A DNA stretch of 60,000 nt, taken from positions 1 through 60,000 of the forward strand of contig CAJNDS010000824.1 of the NCBI GenBank assembly GCA_905221605.1, written 5' to 3'. A model generated the notes under the pieces. The model was given only the letters and a program-made list of their open reading frames with translations, was not told the origin of the DNA and made no database searches. Shown here in pieces: positions 31,860-43,640 of this stretch (its first letter is position 1; the number at the start of each line of letters is the position of its first letter). Made by a program: the position numbers and the translations under genes. The stretch comes from Symbiodinium natans (taxonomy: Eukaryota > Sar > Dinophyceae > Suessiales > Symbiodiniaceae).

Positions 31860-32372
31860 TGCGGCCGAGCTGCGACCAAATGTCTCCAAGACACTCTTCA
31901 AGCTGCCTCGCGAGAACTCAGAAGCCTTCTACCGTCTTCTACCCACTTGAAACGACTCGGGTTCTTGCACGACTTATTCTCTAGCCGCTACAAAAAGAAC
32001 ACTGCTCTTCGGAAAGGCTGCCAGAGGAGGCTTTCGGGCCGGTTGCTGTGCTCGCGCACAGACTCATCTCGGCCGCACCTCAGTTTCTTCTTCAGGAAAT
32101 CAATCTAGCAAGTACGGAGAAGCAACGGCCGTCAAGAAGCTAGTCTCCGATCGCAAAGGGGTTTTCACGCTGCCCAACGCCATACAGAGCGAGTCCTTGA
32201 CTGACATTCAGAATCTGCTTGCGAAAAAAAAGTCAGAAGCTGCCTGCGATAAATAGAGACAACTGTTGCGAGAAGACATGATGTTTGAGACCAAGAAACT
32301 GCAAGAGAAAGATCAGCGGAAGGAGAGGTTGCTTTCAAGTTCTTTCAAGCTCAAGCCGAAACTGCGCGGTAT
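31860..32372 (+). pseudogene. Plus-strand charged ORF broken by one stop
   Basis: Coding-like plus-strand peptides: KYGEATAVKKLVSDRKG and SESLTDIQNLLAKKKSEA (32107-32253), a TAG at 32254, then in the same frame LLREDMMFETKKLQEKDQRK running into the CA repeat. An upstream frame (31865-32104) reads LQAASRELRSLLPSS. The opposite strand also has a coding-like peptide at 31996-32106 (LIDFLKKKLRCGRDESV), so the strand is not certain. Helical, charged, possibly coiled coil. Confidence 0.3.
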
Positions 32373-32373
32373 G

Positions 32374-32940
<567 letters not shown>

Positions 32941-33283
32941 TCGCCTGCGCGTTCCTCGCGTGTGCATCTGTCACGCACACCTCTCACACCTAGTGAAAAT
33001 TGCAAGTACACATCTGCAGTGTTCTCTGAACCTCGGCGTCCAGCTGCTAATGCCTTCGTGGATCTACAGTCATTGAACAAGCAGACTCTTCTTCTCTCGC
33101 ATTAACTGTTACTGCTAAAGCGCTTATTTGTCTTCAGCAAGACTCTTTAGAAGCTTGCACTTTGGAATCAGATATCAGTGAATTCAGACTGGCATCTACA
33201 CTGTTTCTTTTACATTGGGGCTGTGCGAAACTGAGGCCGTGTAGCTTCGTCTGGAGGAAAACATACTTCCTGAGCAGCTTGGC

Positions 33284-33863
33284 TTAGCCTTGGCTCAAGT
33301 ACTTGGCTGTAGGACACCACGCTTTATCGTAATGGTCCCAGCGCCAGCCTACGCAGAAATGCCTCGATGCACCCACGGGATGGTTTTCATCGGGCTTCAC
33401 GAAGGAAGATATCAAGCGAGCAGGACCCCCAAGACTATACTCCATGTGCACCAGCTTTCCAGTCTTGAGGGTGTCTACGCGAACTACTGTGCCCGTCAGC
33501 CTCTCAAAGCGATCAACATCAGACAACTCGCGCGGCTCCTTTCGACCTAACACGACGATGGAGCGAGGACAAAATATGGCGTTTCTCAAGCACGTAAACA
33601 AGCGACGCCGGCCTTCGAGGTAATTGATGGCCTTTCCGATGCGTTGATGCAGAGTCTCTTCCGTGTTGGGAAGGAGCTCCAGGGCCTTGTTGAAAATGCT
33701 CCGGTGCTTTATTTAACCTCCAAGAAGCACCTGCGTGTCCCGCCTCATCAAATAAACCCAAGGTCACCGGAGCAAGCTGCCGCCCGAACCAGTCGGACGG
33801 TATGCGAAGCTCGGTCCGGTTCGCACCCACAGTTTCAGTCCACTTAGCCTTGCACCAAAACAC
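33284..33863 (-). CDS. Unknown protein with a TPR-like segment (frameshift or intron at about 33700)
   Basis: The main frame from about 33695 to a stop at 33284 reads IFNKALELLPNTEETLHQR, then RFERLTGTVVRVDTLKTGK and KPDENHPVGASRHF. The first helix pair resembles a tetratricopeptide unit. Upstream (33851-33710), in another frame, lies TELRIPSDWFGRQLAPVTLG. The switch lacks room for a normal intron, so a frameshift or misread is possible. Function unknown. Confidence 0.4.
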
Positions 33864-33864
33864 T

Positions 33865-34641
33865 CTTAACCATCACCAAGAAGTGCCAGGACTTGCTACT
33901 ATCTCACCTGGATCATTTGCAGAAGGAAGCTCTGCTGTTCCAGAATAGTCTTGCTGCACTTTACAGACCTTAGAAGAGCAAAGACGCTATCTCTGTCTCT
34001 TCAAGAGACTTTCGGGCTCTCACAGATCACCCAACGCCAAAACTGCTACGCATGAACTGCTACCTTGCACTCGCAAACAAATTATGCGGTCAACATGCTT
34101 GGCCCAATTTGCGAGTCGCTGGTGCCATTCGTGCAGAAGAGCAAGCAGAACGACCCGAAAGTCGATCCACAGCTCTTCTGCCCTCGGCAGCCAGTCCTCC
34201 ACATTGCGTGTTGGTCGAGAGGATGTGGACGGCTCCGGGACCTAAGAACACGCAACAACACAACAGTCTTCAGGCTGTATCAATTGCATTTCAACAAGAT
34301 GCCGACCGAGTTCGTGGAGTTGCCCGCCTGCTGACGCTGCCGCCCAGACTTACCTCCCCGCCTCGCAAAACAACAACAGAAGAGCAAGCGTGCTCAAGTT
34401 CTTTGGTTTTACAGGGACTCGCCTTTTTCCCGTCCAGGAAACCCTCTGGGGCATGGCGTCTTCTACTTTCTGCTTGGCAGGATGCGGCTGCGCGTTCTCA
34501 AGCTTCCCTCCAAAACAGCAAGCGCGCGCTCCTACTTTCTACAATGAAACTTCATTGACTAGCATGATTGGTCCGGTCATTTTAGGATTACGAAACTCTG
34601 AAGGCTCGCGACCCAAAGCACAAGCTTCCAAAGAATCTTGA
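33865..34641 (+). CDS. Plus-strand exons of an unknown gene or pseudogene
   Basis: Successive coding-like plus-strand peptides in different frames: LLSHLDHLQKEALLFQNSL (about 33895-33970), FVQKSKQNDPKVDPQLFCP through NKMPTEFVELPA (34065-34330), and GTRLFPVQETLWGMASST through SMIGPVILGLRNSEG (34390-34641, stop). They run opposite to the transposon proteins. Splice junctions not resolved. Confidence 0.3.
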
Positions 34642-34683
34642 TGAACCCAGGTTATTCGGTTTGTCTACCGAGTGTATAAACCG

Positions 34684-37136
34684 CGGTCCGGAGCTGTCGC
34701 TGAACCCGGAAGTGCACGCACACCACGGTCTAGCATATACCGGACCCGGAACTGCACATACATATAACGGTTCTCAGCATAAGTTCTTATTGGCAGTAAG
34801 CAAATAGCCCCCATCTGTCATTATCGACAGGCTGTTATAAATTTTGAAGGCGACAGTGTCCTGAGAAGGCCAGGCGTAGATGTCTGTGGAGCGCCGATCC
34901 TGGAGTTAGAATACTCACCGGACAGTGTCTAATACGATCATACTGATATATGTGCACAAACATAAGTATCAGGTATATATATATGTATAATACAACGGTC
35001 CGGAGCTTTTACCGAACCGGGAAGTCTACGCACGCCACGGTCCAGCATACAGCGGACCCGGCCCACAAGGGATATGCGTATGTATACGTGTATAAACCAC
35101 GGTCCGGAGCTTTCGCCGAACCCGGAAAAGCATGCACACCACGGTCCAGCATATACTGGACCCGGAAGTGCACATACATATAATGGTAGACAAGGGATAT
35201 GGGTATGTGTATGCGTATAAATCACGGTCCGGAGCTTTCGCCGAATCCGGCACCACGGTCCAGCATATACCGGACCCGGAACTGCACACACATATAACGG
35301 TAGACAAGGGATATGGGTAGGTATATGTGTATAAACCACGGTCCGGAGCTGTCGCTGAACCCGGAAGTGCATGCATACCACGGTCCAGCACATACCGGAC
35401 CCGGAACTGCACACACATATAACGGTAGACAAGGGATATGGGTATGTATATGTGTATAAACCACGGTCCGGAGTTTTCGCCGAACCTGGAAGGGCATGCG
35501 CACCACGGTCCAGCACATACCGGACCCGGAACTGCACATACATATAACGGTTCTCAGCATAAGTTCTTCTTGGCAGTAAGCAAATAGCCCCCATCTGTCA
35601 CTATCTGCAGGTTCTGTAATGAATTTTGAAGGCCACAGTGTCCTGAGAAGGCCAGGCGTACATGTCTGTGTAGCGCCGATCCTGGAGTTAGAATACTCCC
35701 CAGAAAGTGTATAATACCATCGTATTGATAGATGTGCACAGACATAGGTATAAGTATATGTATAATACCACGGTCCGGAGCTTTCACCGAACCCGGAAGT
35801 CTACGCACGCCACGGTCCAGCATACAGCGGACCCGGTACACAAAGGATACACGTATGTATATGTGTATAAACCACGGTCCGGAGCTTTCGCCGAACCCGG
35901 CAGGGCTTGCAAACCACGGTCCAGCATATATACCGGACCCGGAACTGCACATACATATAATGAATGGTGGACAAGCGATACGCGTATGTATATGTGTATA
36001 AACCACGGTCCGAAGCTTTCGCCGAACCCGGAAGGGCATGCACACCACGGTCCAGAACACACCGGACCCGGAACTGCACACACATATAACGGTAGACAAG
36101 GGATATGGGTAGGTATATGTGTATAAAACCACGGTCCGGAGCTGTCGCTGAACCCGGAAGTGCATGCATACCACGGTCCAGCACATACCGGACCCGGAAC
36201 TGCACACACATATAACGGTAGACAAGGGATATGGGTATGTATATGTGTATAAACCACGGTCCGGAGTTTTCGCCGAACCTGGAAGGGCATGCGCACCACG
36301 GTCCAGCACATACCGGACCCGGAACTGCACATACATATAACGGTTCTCAGCATAAGTTCTTCTTGGCAGTAAGCAAATAGCCCCCATCTGTCACTATCTG
36401 CAGGTTCTGTAATGAATTTTGAAGGCCACAGTGTCCTGAGAAGGCCAGGCGTACATGTCTGTGTAGCGCCGATCCTGGAGTTAGAATACTCCCCAGAAAG
36501 TGTATAATACCATCGTATTGATAGATGTGCACAGACATAGGTATAAGTATATGTATAATACCACGGTCCGGAGCTTTCACCGAACCCGGAAGTCTACGCA
36601 CGCCACGGTCCAGCATACAGCGGACCCGGTACACAAAGGATACACGTATGTATATGTGTATAAACCACGGTCCGGAGCTTTCGCCGAACCCGGCAGGGCT
36701 TGCACACCACGGTCCAGCATATATACCGGACCCGGAACTGCACATACATATAATGAATGGTGGACAAGCGATACGCGTATGTATATGTGTATAAACCACG
36801 GTCCGAAGCTTTCGCCGAACCCGGAAGGGCATGCACACCACGGTCCAGAACACACCGGACCCGGAACTGCACACACATATAACGGTAGACAAGGGATATG
36901 GGTATGTATATGTGTGTAAACCACGGTCCGGACCTTTCGCCGAACCCGGAAAAGCATGCACACCACGGTCCAGCACATACCGGACCCGGAACTGCACATA
37001 CATAGAATGGTAGACAAGGGATATGGGTATGTATATGTGTATAAACCACGGTCCGGAGCTTTCGCCGAACCCGGACAGGCATGCAAACCACGGTCCAGCA
37101 CATACCGGACCCGGAACTGCACATACAAATAACTTT
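34684..37136 (+). repeat. ~120-bp satellite with ~780-793-bp higher-order repeat
   Basis: About 18 copies of a ~115-125-bp unit built on CCACGGTCCGGAGCTTTCGC, CCACGGTCCAGCATATACCG and ACATATAACGGTAGACAAGG. A unique segment beginning TTCTCAGCATAAGTTCTT is inserted at 34771, 35551 and 36344, giving higher-order periods of 780 and 793 bp; the last two copies are nearly identical. Long minus-strand frames here (THIHTHIPC-like) are repeat artefacts. Confidence 0.95.
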
Positions 37137-37243
37137 AACGGTTTTGAGCATAACGGCTCGCCTGAAAGCGGCGGGGGCACGAAAAAAAAAATTGCGAGAG
37201 TTTAACCTGGGCGGAGACCCAATTTTACACCGAAAAGATTGCG

Positions 37244-37505
37244 TCCCAGGAGGGCGGCCGGCTCGCCTAAGGGCGGCCGGCTCGCCTAAGAGCGGCCGGC
37301 TCGCCTGAGGGCGGCCGGTGCGCCTAGCGCGCCTAGGGCGGCCGGCTCGCCTGAGGGCGGCCGGTGCGCCTAGCGCGCCTAAGGGCGGCCGGCTCGCCTG
37401 AGGGCGGCCGGTGCGCCTAGCGCGCCTAAGGGCGGCCGGCTCGCCTGAGGGCGGCCGGCGCGCCTAGCACGCCTAAGGGCGGCCAGCTCGCCTCAGGGCG
37501 GCTGG
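37244..37505 (+). repeat. GC-rich GGCGGCCGGCTCGCCT minisatellite
   Basis: About 13 copies of a ~19-bp unit, GGGCGGCCGGCTCGCCTAA, alternating with GGTGCGCCTAGCGCGCCTA variants. Extremely CpG-rich, in sharp contrast to the AT-rich satellite that follows. Confidence 0.93.
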
Positions 37506-37555
37506 CTCACCTTTTCTGGTGAGTGTGGTTCGTGGCCGCCTTTCAATTAACAAAT

Positions 37556-40013
37556 GAATACTATTCGCAATTTAAACACTTTTTAACTGTTTAAACTGTT
37601 GAAACTGCGCCTTCCTTTTGCAGTTTAAACACTTTAAACACTTTAAATATTTAAAAAGTTTAAACTGTTTAAACTGCGCCTTCTATTCGCAGTTTAAACA
37701 GTTTAAACACTTTAAATATTTAAAAAGTTTAAACTGTTTAAACTGCGCCTTCTATTGGCAGTTTAAACAGTTTAAACACTTTAAATATTTAAAAAGATTA
37801 AAAAGTTTAAACTGTTTAAAGTGTTTAAACTGCAAATCGTCCAGAAAAAGCACTACAGAATTCAAAAAAATGGAAAGCTTAAAACTCGGCTTTTTGAAAC
37901 GATTTGCAGTTTAAACAGTTTAAACAGTTTAAACACTTTAAACACTTTAAATATTTAAAACGTTTAAACTGTTTAAACTGCGCCTTCTATTCGCAGTTTA
38001 AACACTTTAAACACTTTAAATATTTAAAAAGTTTAAACTGTTTAAACTGCGCCTTCTATTCGCAGTTTAAACACTTTAAACACTTTTAATATTTAAAAAG
38101 TTTAAACTGTTTAAACTGCGCCTTCTATTCGCAGTTTAAACAGTTTAAACACTTTAAATATTTAAAAAGATTAAAAAGTTTAAACTGTTTAAAGTGTTTA
38201 AACTGCAAATCGTCCAGAAAAAGCACTACAGAATTCAAAAAAATGGAAAGCTTAAAACTCGGCTTTTTGAAACGATTTGCAGTTTAAACAGTTTAAACAG
38301 TTTAAACACTTTAAACACTTTAAATATTTAAAACGTTTAAACTGTTTAAACTGCGCCTTCTATTCGCAGTTTAAACACTTTAAACACTTTAAATATTTAA
38401 AAAGTTTAAACTGTTTAAACTGCGCCTTCTATTCGCAGTTTAAACACTTTAAACACTTTTAATATTTAAAAAGTTTAAACTGTTTAAACTGCGCCTTCTA
38501 TTCGCAGTTTAAACAGTTTAAACACTTTAAATATTTAAAAAGATTAAAAAGTTTAAACTGTTTAAAGTGTTTAAACTGCAAATCGTCCAGAAAAAGCACT
38601 ACAGAATTGAAAAGATGTAAAGCTTAAAACTCGGCTTTTTGAAACGATTTGCAGTTTAAACAGTTTAAACAGTTTAAACACTTTAAACACTTTAAAAATT
38701 TTAAAAGTTTAAACTGTTTAAACTGCGCCTTCTATTCGCAGTTTAAACAGTTTAAACACTTTAAATATTTAAGAAGTTTAAACTGTTTAAACTGCGCCTT
38801 CTATTGGCAGTTTAAACAGTTTAAACACTTTAAATATTTAAAAAGATTAAAAAGTTTAAACTGTTTAAAGTGTTTAAACTGCAAATCGTCCAGAAAAAGC
38901 ACTACAGAATTGAAAAGATGTAAAGCTTAAAACTCGGCTTTTTGAAACGATTTGCAGTTTAAACAGTTTAAACAGTTTAAACACTTTAAACACTTTAAAT
39001 ATTTAAAAAGTTTAAACTGTTTAAACTGCGCCTTCTATTCGCAGTTTAAACACTTTAAACACTTTAAATATTTAAAAAGTTTAAACTGTTTAAACTGCGC
39101 CTTCTATTCGCAGTTTAAACAGTTTAAACACTTTAAATATTTAAAAAGATTAAAAAGTTTAAACTGTTTAAAGTGTTTAAACTGCAAATCGTCCAGAAAA
39201 AGCACTACAGAATTGAAAAGATGTAAAGCTTAAAACTCGGCTTTTTGAAACGATTTGCAGTTTAAACAGTTTAAACAGTTTAAACACTTTAAACACTTTA
39301 AATATTTAAAAAGTTTAAACTGTTTAAACTGCGCCTTCTATTCGCAGTTTAAACACTTTAAACACTTTTAATATTTAAAAAGTTTAAACTGTTTAAACTG
39401 CGCCTTCTATTCGCAGTTTAAACAGTTTAAACACTTTAAATATTTAAAAAGATTAAAAAGTTTAAACTGTTTAAAGTGTTTAAACTGCAAATCGTCCAGA
39501 AAAAGCACTACAGAATTGAAAAGATGTAAAGCTTAAACTCGGCTTTTTGAAACGATTTGCAGTTTAAACAGTTTAAACAGTTTAAACACTTTAAACACTT
39601 TAAATATTTAAAAAGTTTAAACTGTTTAAACTGCGCCTTCTATTCGCAGTTTAAACAGTTTAAACACTTTAAATATTTAAAAAGATTAAAAAGTTTAAAC
39701 TGTTTAAAGTGTTTAAACTGCAAATCGTCCAGAAAAAGCACTACAGAATTGAAAAAATGTAAAGCTTAAAACTCGGCTTTTTGAAACGATTTGCAGTTTA
39801 AGCAGTTTAAACAGTTTAAACACTTTAAACACTTTAAATATTTAAAAAGTTTAAACTGTTTAAACTGCGCCTTCTATTCGCAGTTTTTTAACAGTTTAAA
39901 CACTTTAAATATTAAAAATATTTAAACTGTTTAAACTGCGCCTTCCTTTTGCAGTTTAAACAGTTGAAACACTTTAAATATTTAAACTATTCAAACTGTT
40001 TAAACTGCGCCTT
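37556..40013 (+). repeat. TTTAAAC satellite, main block with nested periods
   Basis: 70-bp subunits of GTTTAAAC palindromes ending ACTGCGCCTTCTATTCGCAG. Groups of them are separated by a ~75-bp spacer bounded by CTGCAAATCGT and ACGATTTGCAG. Spacers start at 37831, 38204, 38577, 38880, 39183, 39486 and 39719, giving intervals of 373, 373, 303, 303, 303 and 233 bp, i.e. stepping by exactly one 70-bp subunit. Open frames with KQFKHFKYLK-type peptides are artefacts. Confidence 0.97.
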
Positions 40014-40557
40014 CAAGGCCCGCACTTTAATCAGTTTTATCTTTTTAAATAGCACAGGGCACCCGTCAAATAGAGCATAAAGGTCTACCTTACATATATA
40101 TATATATATACATAAGTACACATATCATGTCGCAAAGCTCTGGCATGTATGCTGTGATCCTTTGGTGCCGGGATATTTTGGAAACTCCTTCCTGGGAACT
40201 GCCCCCTTGGCTTTCGGCGCCCTTGTCCTCCTTGAAGCCAAGCCAGTCAAAGCCCAGCCAGTCCTTAAAACAGCCAAGGACTGCTCCCCAAGAACTGCAA
40301 AAAAACTCTTTGGGGGGCGTGGTGGTTCGGGAAGCAGCTGCTCACGGCTCAGCTCCTGGCCTTGGCGTCATCAGAGGCCTCCACCCATGGTCAGAAGGCA
40401 GGGCTTCATGGAAACTGCGGCCACACTTTCAGGGGGGGGTTGGATCTCTGGATCTCAGCAGTACCTGGGAATTGTTGAAAATGCATGGGCTTTTTTGCAT
40501 GTCTGAAGCTCCGAAACTGAGGGTCCATGCAAGAAGACCCCAGTAGGGCTCATTCTA
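40014..40557. other. No supportable gene
   Basis: A short (TA)n at 40090-40110 and a 139-codon plus-strand frame (40127-40546) with no recognisable domain. Confidence 0.5.
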
Positions 40558-40697
40558 CTTGGAGGTTCATGGTACTTACTAACCAATCATAACTGTACTT
40601 ATAACCCACTTATAAGCATTCTAAGTGCCCTGTTTGGGTTATAAGTACTGTTATAAGTACAGTTAAAATTGGTTAATAAGTACCATGAACCTCCAAG
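40558..40697. mobile_element. MITE family A, copy 2
   Basis: 140 bp; inverted ends CTTGGAGGTTCATGGTACTT and AAGTACCATGAACCTCCAAG are perfect over 20 bp and continue with mismatches through TACTTACTAACCA. Same family as 17626-17775. No internal ORF. Confidence 0.85.
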
Positions 40698-41262
40698 GAA
40701 GGTCGCGTCAGCGCCATTTGTCTGTGACATATTTTCGAGTTTTGTATGACACTGCGGATTCTGTAGCTTGTTGCTTTGGCACGCATTGCTTCACTGCAGC
40801 CCACAACGCAGCCTCGCATGCCCAGCGGCGTCTGAGGCGGGCAGGGCAGCCCTGCGCACAAAGACTCTGCGAACTGGCAATCTCAGACAAAATCTGTCTT
40901 TTGTACACATACTCTTCATCTGGCCACAGCGATGGTGAGAGATCCCGTGATGCAGCTACTGAGGGAAGGCTGTCCCCCCTGGGCCCCCAGTATCTTTAAA
41001 GGGCTTCGGGAGCTTTGGGGACCAGCTGGGATTCTGGGCTTCAGGCTTCAGATTTGGTTGAGTGTTTTCAAAGCGGCGCGTGTCTGTATGGATTCACGGT
41101 ATTTTGGGCTGGTCGGGGGTGGGGAAAGGTGGCCCAGGGTTCAAAAAGGGTTCAAAAAATGGGTCTTTTCCAAGATAGGGGTACCCTTCTTATGCCCCAA
41201 ATAGAAGAGAACCCCCTTAAGGGACCCCCCAAAAAAAGGTACCCCAATCTTCGGAAAACCCC
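40698..41262. other. Possible minus-strand exon, otherwise nothing
   Basis: 40715-40905 on the minus strand reads ILSEIASSQSLCAQGCPARL and continues open with coding-like composition. Splice sites were not resolved. The remainder is unremarkable. Confidence 0.25.
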
Positions 41263-41313
41263 CTGTAAAATGGCCTCCCGTCCCTCCTGGCTCTTCAGCT
41301 CGCAGCGCAGGTC
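41263..41313 (-). CDS. Candidate 17-codon exon next to a telomere array
   Basis: Minus strand, acceptor CGTGAG| preceded immediately by the array 41328-41452 (CCCTAAA on the coding strand). The peptide is DLRCELKSQEGREAILQ. The downstream boundary is uncertain, as the frame stays open. Confidence 0.35.
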
Positions 41314-41327
41314 CTCACGTGCGCTTG

Positions 41328-41452
41328 GGTTTAGGGTTTAGGGTTTAGGGTTTAGGGTTTAGGGTTTAGGGTTTAGGGTTTAGGGTTTAGGGTTTAGGGC
41401 TTAGGGTTTAGGGTTTAGGGTTTAGGGTTTAGGGTTTAGGGTTTAGGGGTTT
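41328..41452 (+). repeat. Telomere-type (TTTAGGG)n array
   Basis: About 18 units with a single GCTTAGGG variant. Confidence 0.97.
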
Positions 41453-42756
41453 TTTTCCACGACAAGAATGACAGCGAACACGGGGAATCTGAATTATCCC
41501 GGATTGGTCCGAGCTGCCTTTGGAAGCTCTTGGGTTGTACTGCCAGGGTTGGCATCTCAAGTTTAGGAGCCCTGCTCAACTTGGACCCACCTACCATTTG
41601 CTTAACAGCCCAAAAAAACACAATAATCATCCCTATATTGCACTTTTCAAGCATATTCGTTGTTTTGAGGGGGTTCCTCAGCAAATGCTGGTGACCGCGC
41701 AGTGGTTTAGGTATGGAACAAGTGGCCCTCGAAAAAGAGCTTACCTGCACTTACTGCGCTACAGGGTCAGCCTCTTCTATTCCGCACTCGTGGGACATAC
41801 TCGTCCTCCCACCTTCTTGTCAATGATCTGGGGCGAGATCAAGGCCTCATATCTGGAGCCCAAACAAGGCTTTTGCAAACCTGGCTGCACTGGGGTCTCG
41901 GCCGGCTGCACACCCATGCAACAGCGAGGGCACTGCAGTCCTTCGAGGACGCCCCTGGCATGCACGCTGGCCCTACGTGTGCCTACGGCGTGGGTCGCTG
42001 AAGATGGACGAAGCTGAACCCACGTGTTGATGGAACGCACAGTGAGAAGCTGGACAACGGAACGCTAGCTGCTGCAAGCCTGGACCCCCACTGCGTGCTG
42101 TGAAGCCGAAACGAGCTATCGCCCCAGTGGCACTGCACATCCACGGCACCCTCTCCTGGTTGGTCAGATTCATTCACTTCATTTGCATGGTGGAACTTGA
42201 ACCAGCTGTGGCTCTGGGGTCTGGGCTCATCTCGGCTAGGTGACCTCCCGCTCGCCAATCGCAGGAGTACACGTGCATGCGGCGGAGCAGTCATCCGGCA
42301 GCGCAGGCGAGTGCTCCTGAGCAAGGCCCCTCACGCCTTCACGTCGTAGAAGCAGCGTCCAGGAGCGAGCATGGCGGCCCAAGTGGCCTCGGTCTGCTTT
42401 GCCCTGGCATTGATGGCCAGAAGTTCGGCAGCAACGTTCGGAGAAAAAAAGACTATGCTATTCTTTGCATTGTAGTACTAGTTGTTGATTATTCTTCATC
42501 TGGCTACATATCAGTATACATTGTGACATATTGTATACACTGTTGCAAATTAAGTTTGATACGTTATTCTCTGCCATTCTACATTCTCAGTTGCTAGTGT
42601 TCCTAACCACATACTATTTGCTGTTATGTTTGATTGCTTCCTGATTTATTTATTCTGATGTGTTATCACCTTTTTTACTCTGTGCTACACTTTCTGAAAA
42701 ATTAATCTACGCTACGATGTCTTGTTATACATTCCCATACATTAAACGACATTGCT
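41453..42756. other. Unassigned open frames
   Basis: A 165-codon plus-strand frame (41520-42017) and overlapping minus-strand frames coexist. The best coding-like peptide is on the minus strand at about 42080-42230 (FKFHHANEVNESDQPGEG, then VDVQCHWGDSSFRLH). No domain recognised. AT-rich from 42480. Confidence 0.35.
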
Positions 42757-42864
42757 ATGTGGGTGGTTGTCAAAATTATGGTCCCTTTTTGGGTCCCTAG
42801 TATAATACGGCACCTCATATTTAGGGTACCCCAAAAGGGATCATAATTTTGACATCCACCCATG
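42757..42864. mobile_element. Hairpin/MITE family C
   Basis: 108 bp almost wholly palindromic. Left arm GGTTGTCAAAATTATGGTCC, right arm the near complement (GGATCATAATTTTGACATCC), stem about 40 bp. It lies 10 bp beyond the stop codon of the minus-strand gene at 42875, so it would sit in the 3' UTR. Confidence 0.75.
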
Positions 42865-42874
42865 TATGAGTATG

Positions 42875-43145
42875 TCAACTCGGGGGCGCACTGCCCGCCA
42901 GCGCCTCCGGGCCATTGGCGAAGGCCCGGGCCAGCTCCGACCAGCCTGAAGTGCCCCCGAGTTCATCATGGTTAAGGTTTAGGGTTTAGGGTTTAGGGTT
43001 TAGGGTTTAGGGTTTAGGGTTTAGGGTTTAGGGCTTAGGGCTTAGGGTTTAGGGTTTAGGGTTTAGGGTTTAGGGTTTAGGGTTTAGGGTTCCTGACACC
43101 TCCTTGCCATTACCATTGTCTTCCTCAACCGTAAGTTCTTGAGTC
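42875..43145 (-). CDS. C-terminal two exons of an unknown gene with a telomere-repeat intron
   Basis: Exon 43145-43093 ends GAGGTGTCAG| and exon 42945-42875 starts |GCTGG. Joining them gives one uninterrupted frame, TQELTVEEDNGNGKEVSG followed by WSELARAFANGPEALAGS and a stop after APPS. The intron (43092-42946, GA...AG) consists almost entirely of CCCTAAA repeats. Frame restoration and coding quality on both sides make this one of the better gene ends in the window. Protein family unknown; acidic then alanine-rich C-terminus. Confidence 0.6.
42974..43091 (+). repeat. Telomere array forming an intron
   Basis: About 16 TTTAGGG units (three GGGCTTA variants). It fills the intron between exons 43093-43145 and 42875-42945 of the minus-strand gene. 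Confidence 0.97.
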
Positions 43146-43640
43146 CTACTACCCCTCTTATCCGTGTACAAACGACAGTTGTTGCCATGTTTCGCACCAG
43201 ACCTCCAACATCCGGCAAGCAAGGGCGGGAGCAGGAACGCGAACCCAGACTGGCACCGAAGCTCGGGATCATGGGGTTTTCAGATTTCAGGAACGCATCA
43301 TCATATGCACTAATACCAACCAAGTCATTCATAACAACATATCATAGTACAAATGTATACATAAACCTACTGTATATATATATATAAACACATATATATA
43401 TATATAAACACACATATATATATATGGTCACCCCCCCCCCCATGATCCACACCTATGGTTTTCCTGTCTTCGTCTTTGTCTGATTTTCTGTTTTTTCACC
43501 GGAAAAATGCAGTAAAAACTGCACTGGAATACAAAAAGCTCTATTATATTATCCTCTATAAAAACACTAGTGTTTTTATGTGCATTTTGCTTCTGAAACT
43601 TGTGTTTTGCGGCTCTGTAAAATTTTAGAAGGGTAGCCAT
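43146..43640. other. Non-coding stretch
   Basis: TA-rich microsatellite at 43371-43425, followed by a C-run and an AT-rich segment. No gene supported, although exons of the minus-strand gene ending at 42875 must lie somewhere upstream. Confidence 0.5.

Noticed and set aside
33285-33300. Possible relic of the dinoflagellate spliced leader (TTGGCTCAAG)
   Set aside because: Only 10 bases match, a length expected by chance at roughly one in ten windows of this size, and it is not placed before an ATG on that strand.
33700-33720. A 19-21-nt intron joining the two frames of the TPR-like gene
   Set aside because: Too short for a spliceosomal intron; a frameshift is more likely.
34938-37180. Several 130-277-residue frames with THIHTHIP or CSSGSG motifs
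   Set aside because: Artefacts of the ~120-bp satellite; they are present in several frames on both strands.
37618-39769. FKHFKYLK-repeat proteins
   Set aside because: Translation of the TTTAAAC satellite; coding is implausible.
37556-40013. CRISPR-like array because of regular spacing
   Set aside because: The spacers are identical, not unique, and the repeats are palindromic AT-rich satellite; the host is eukaryotic.
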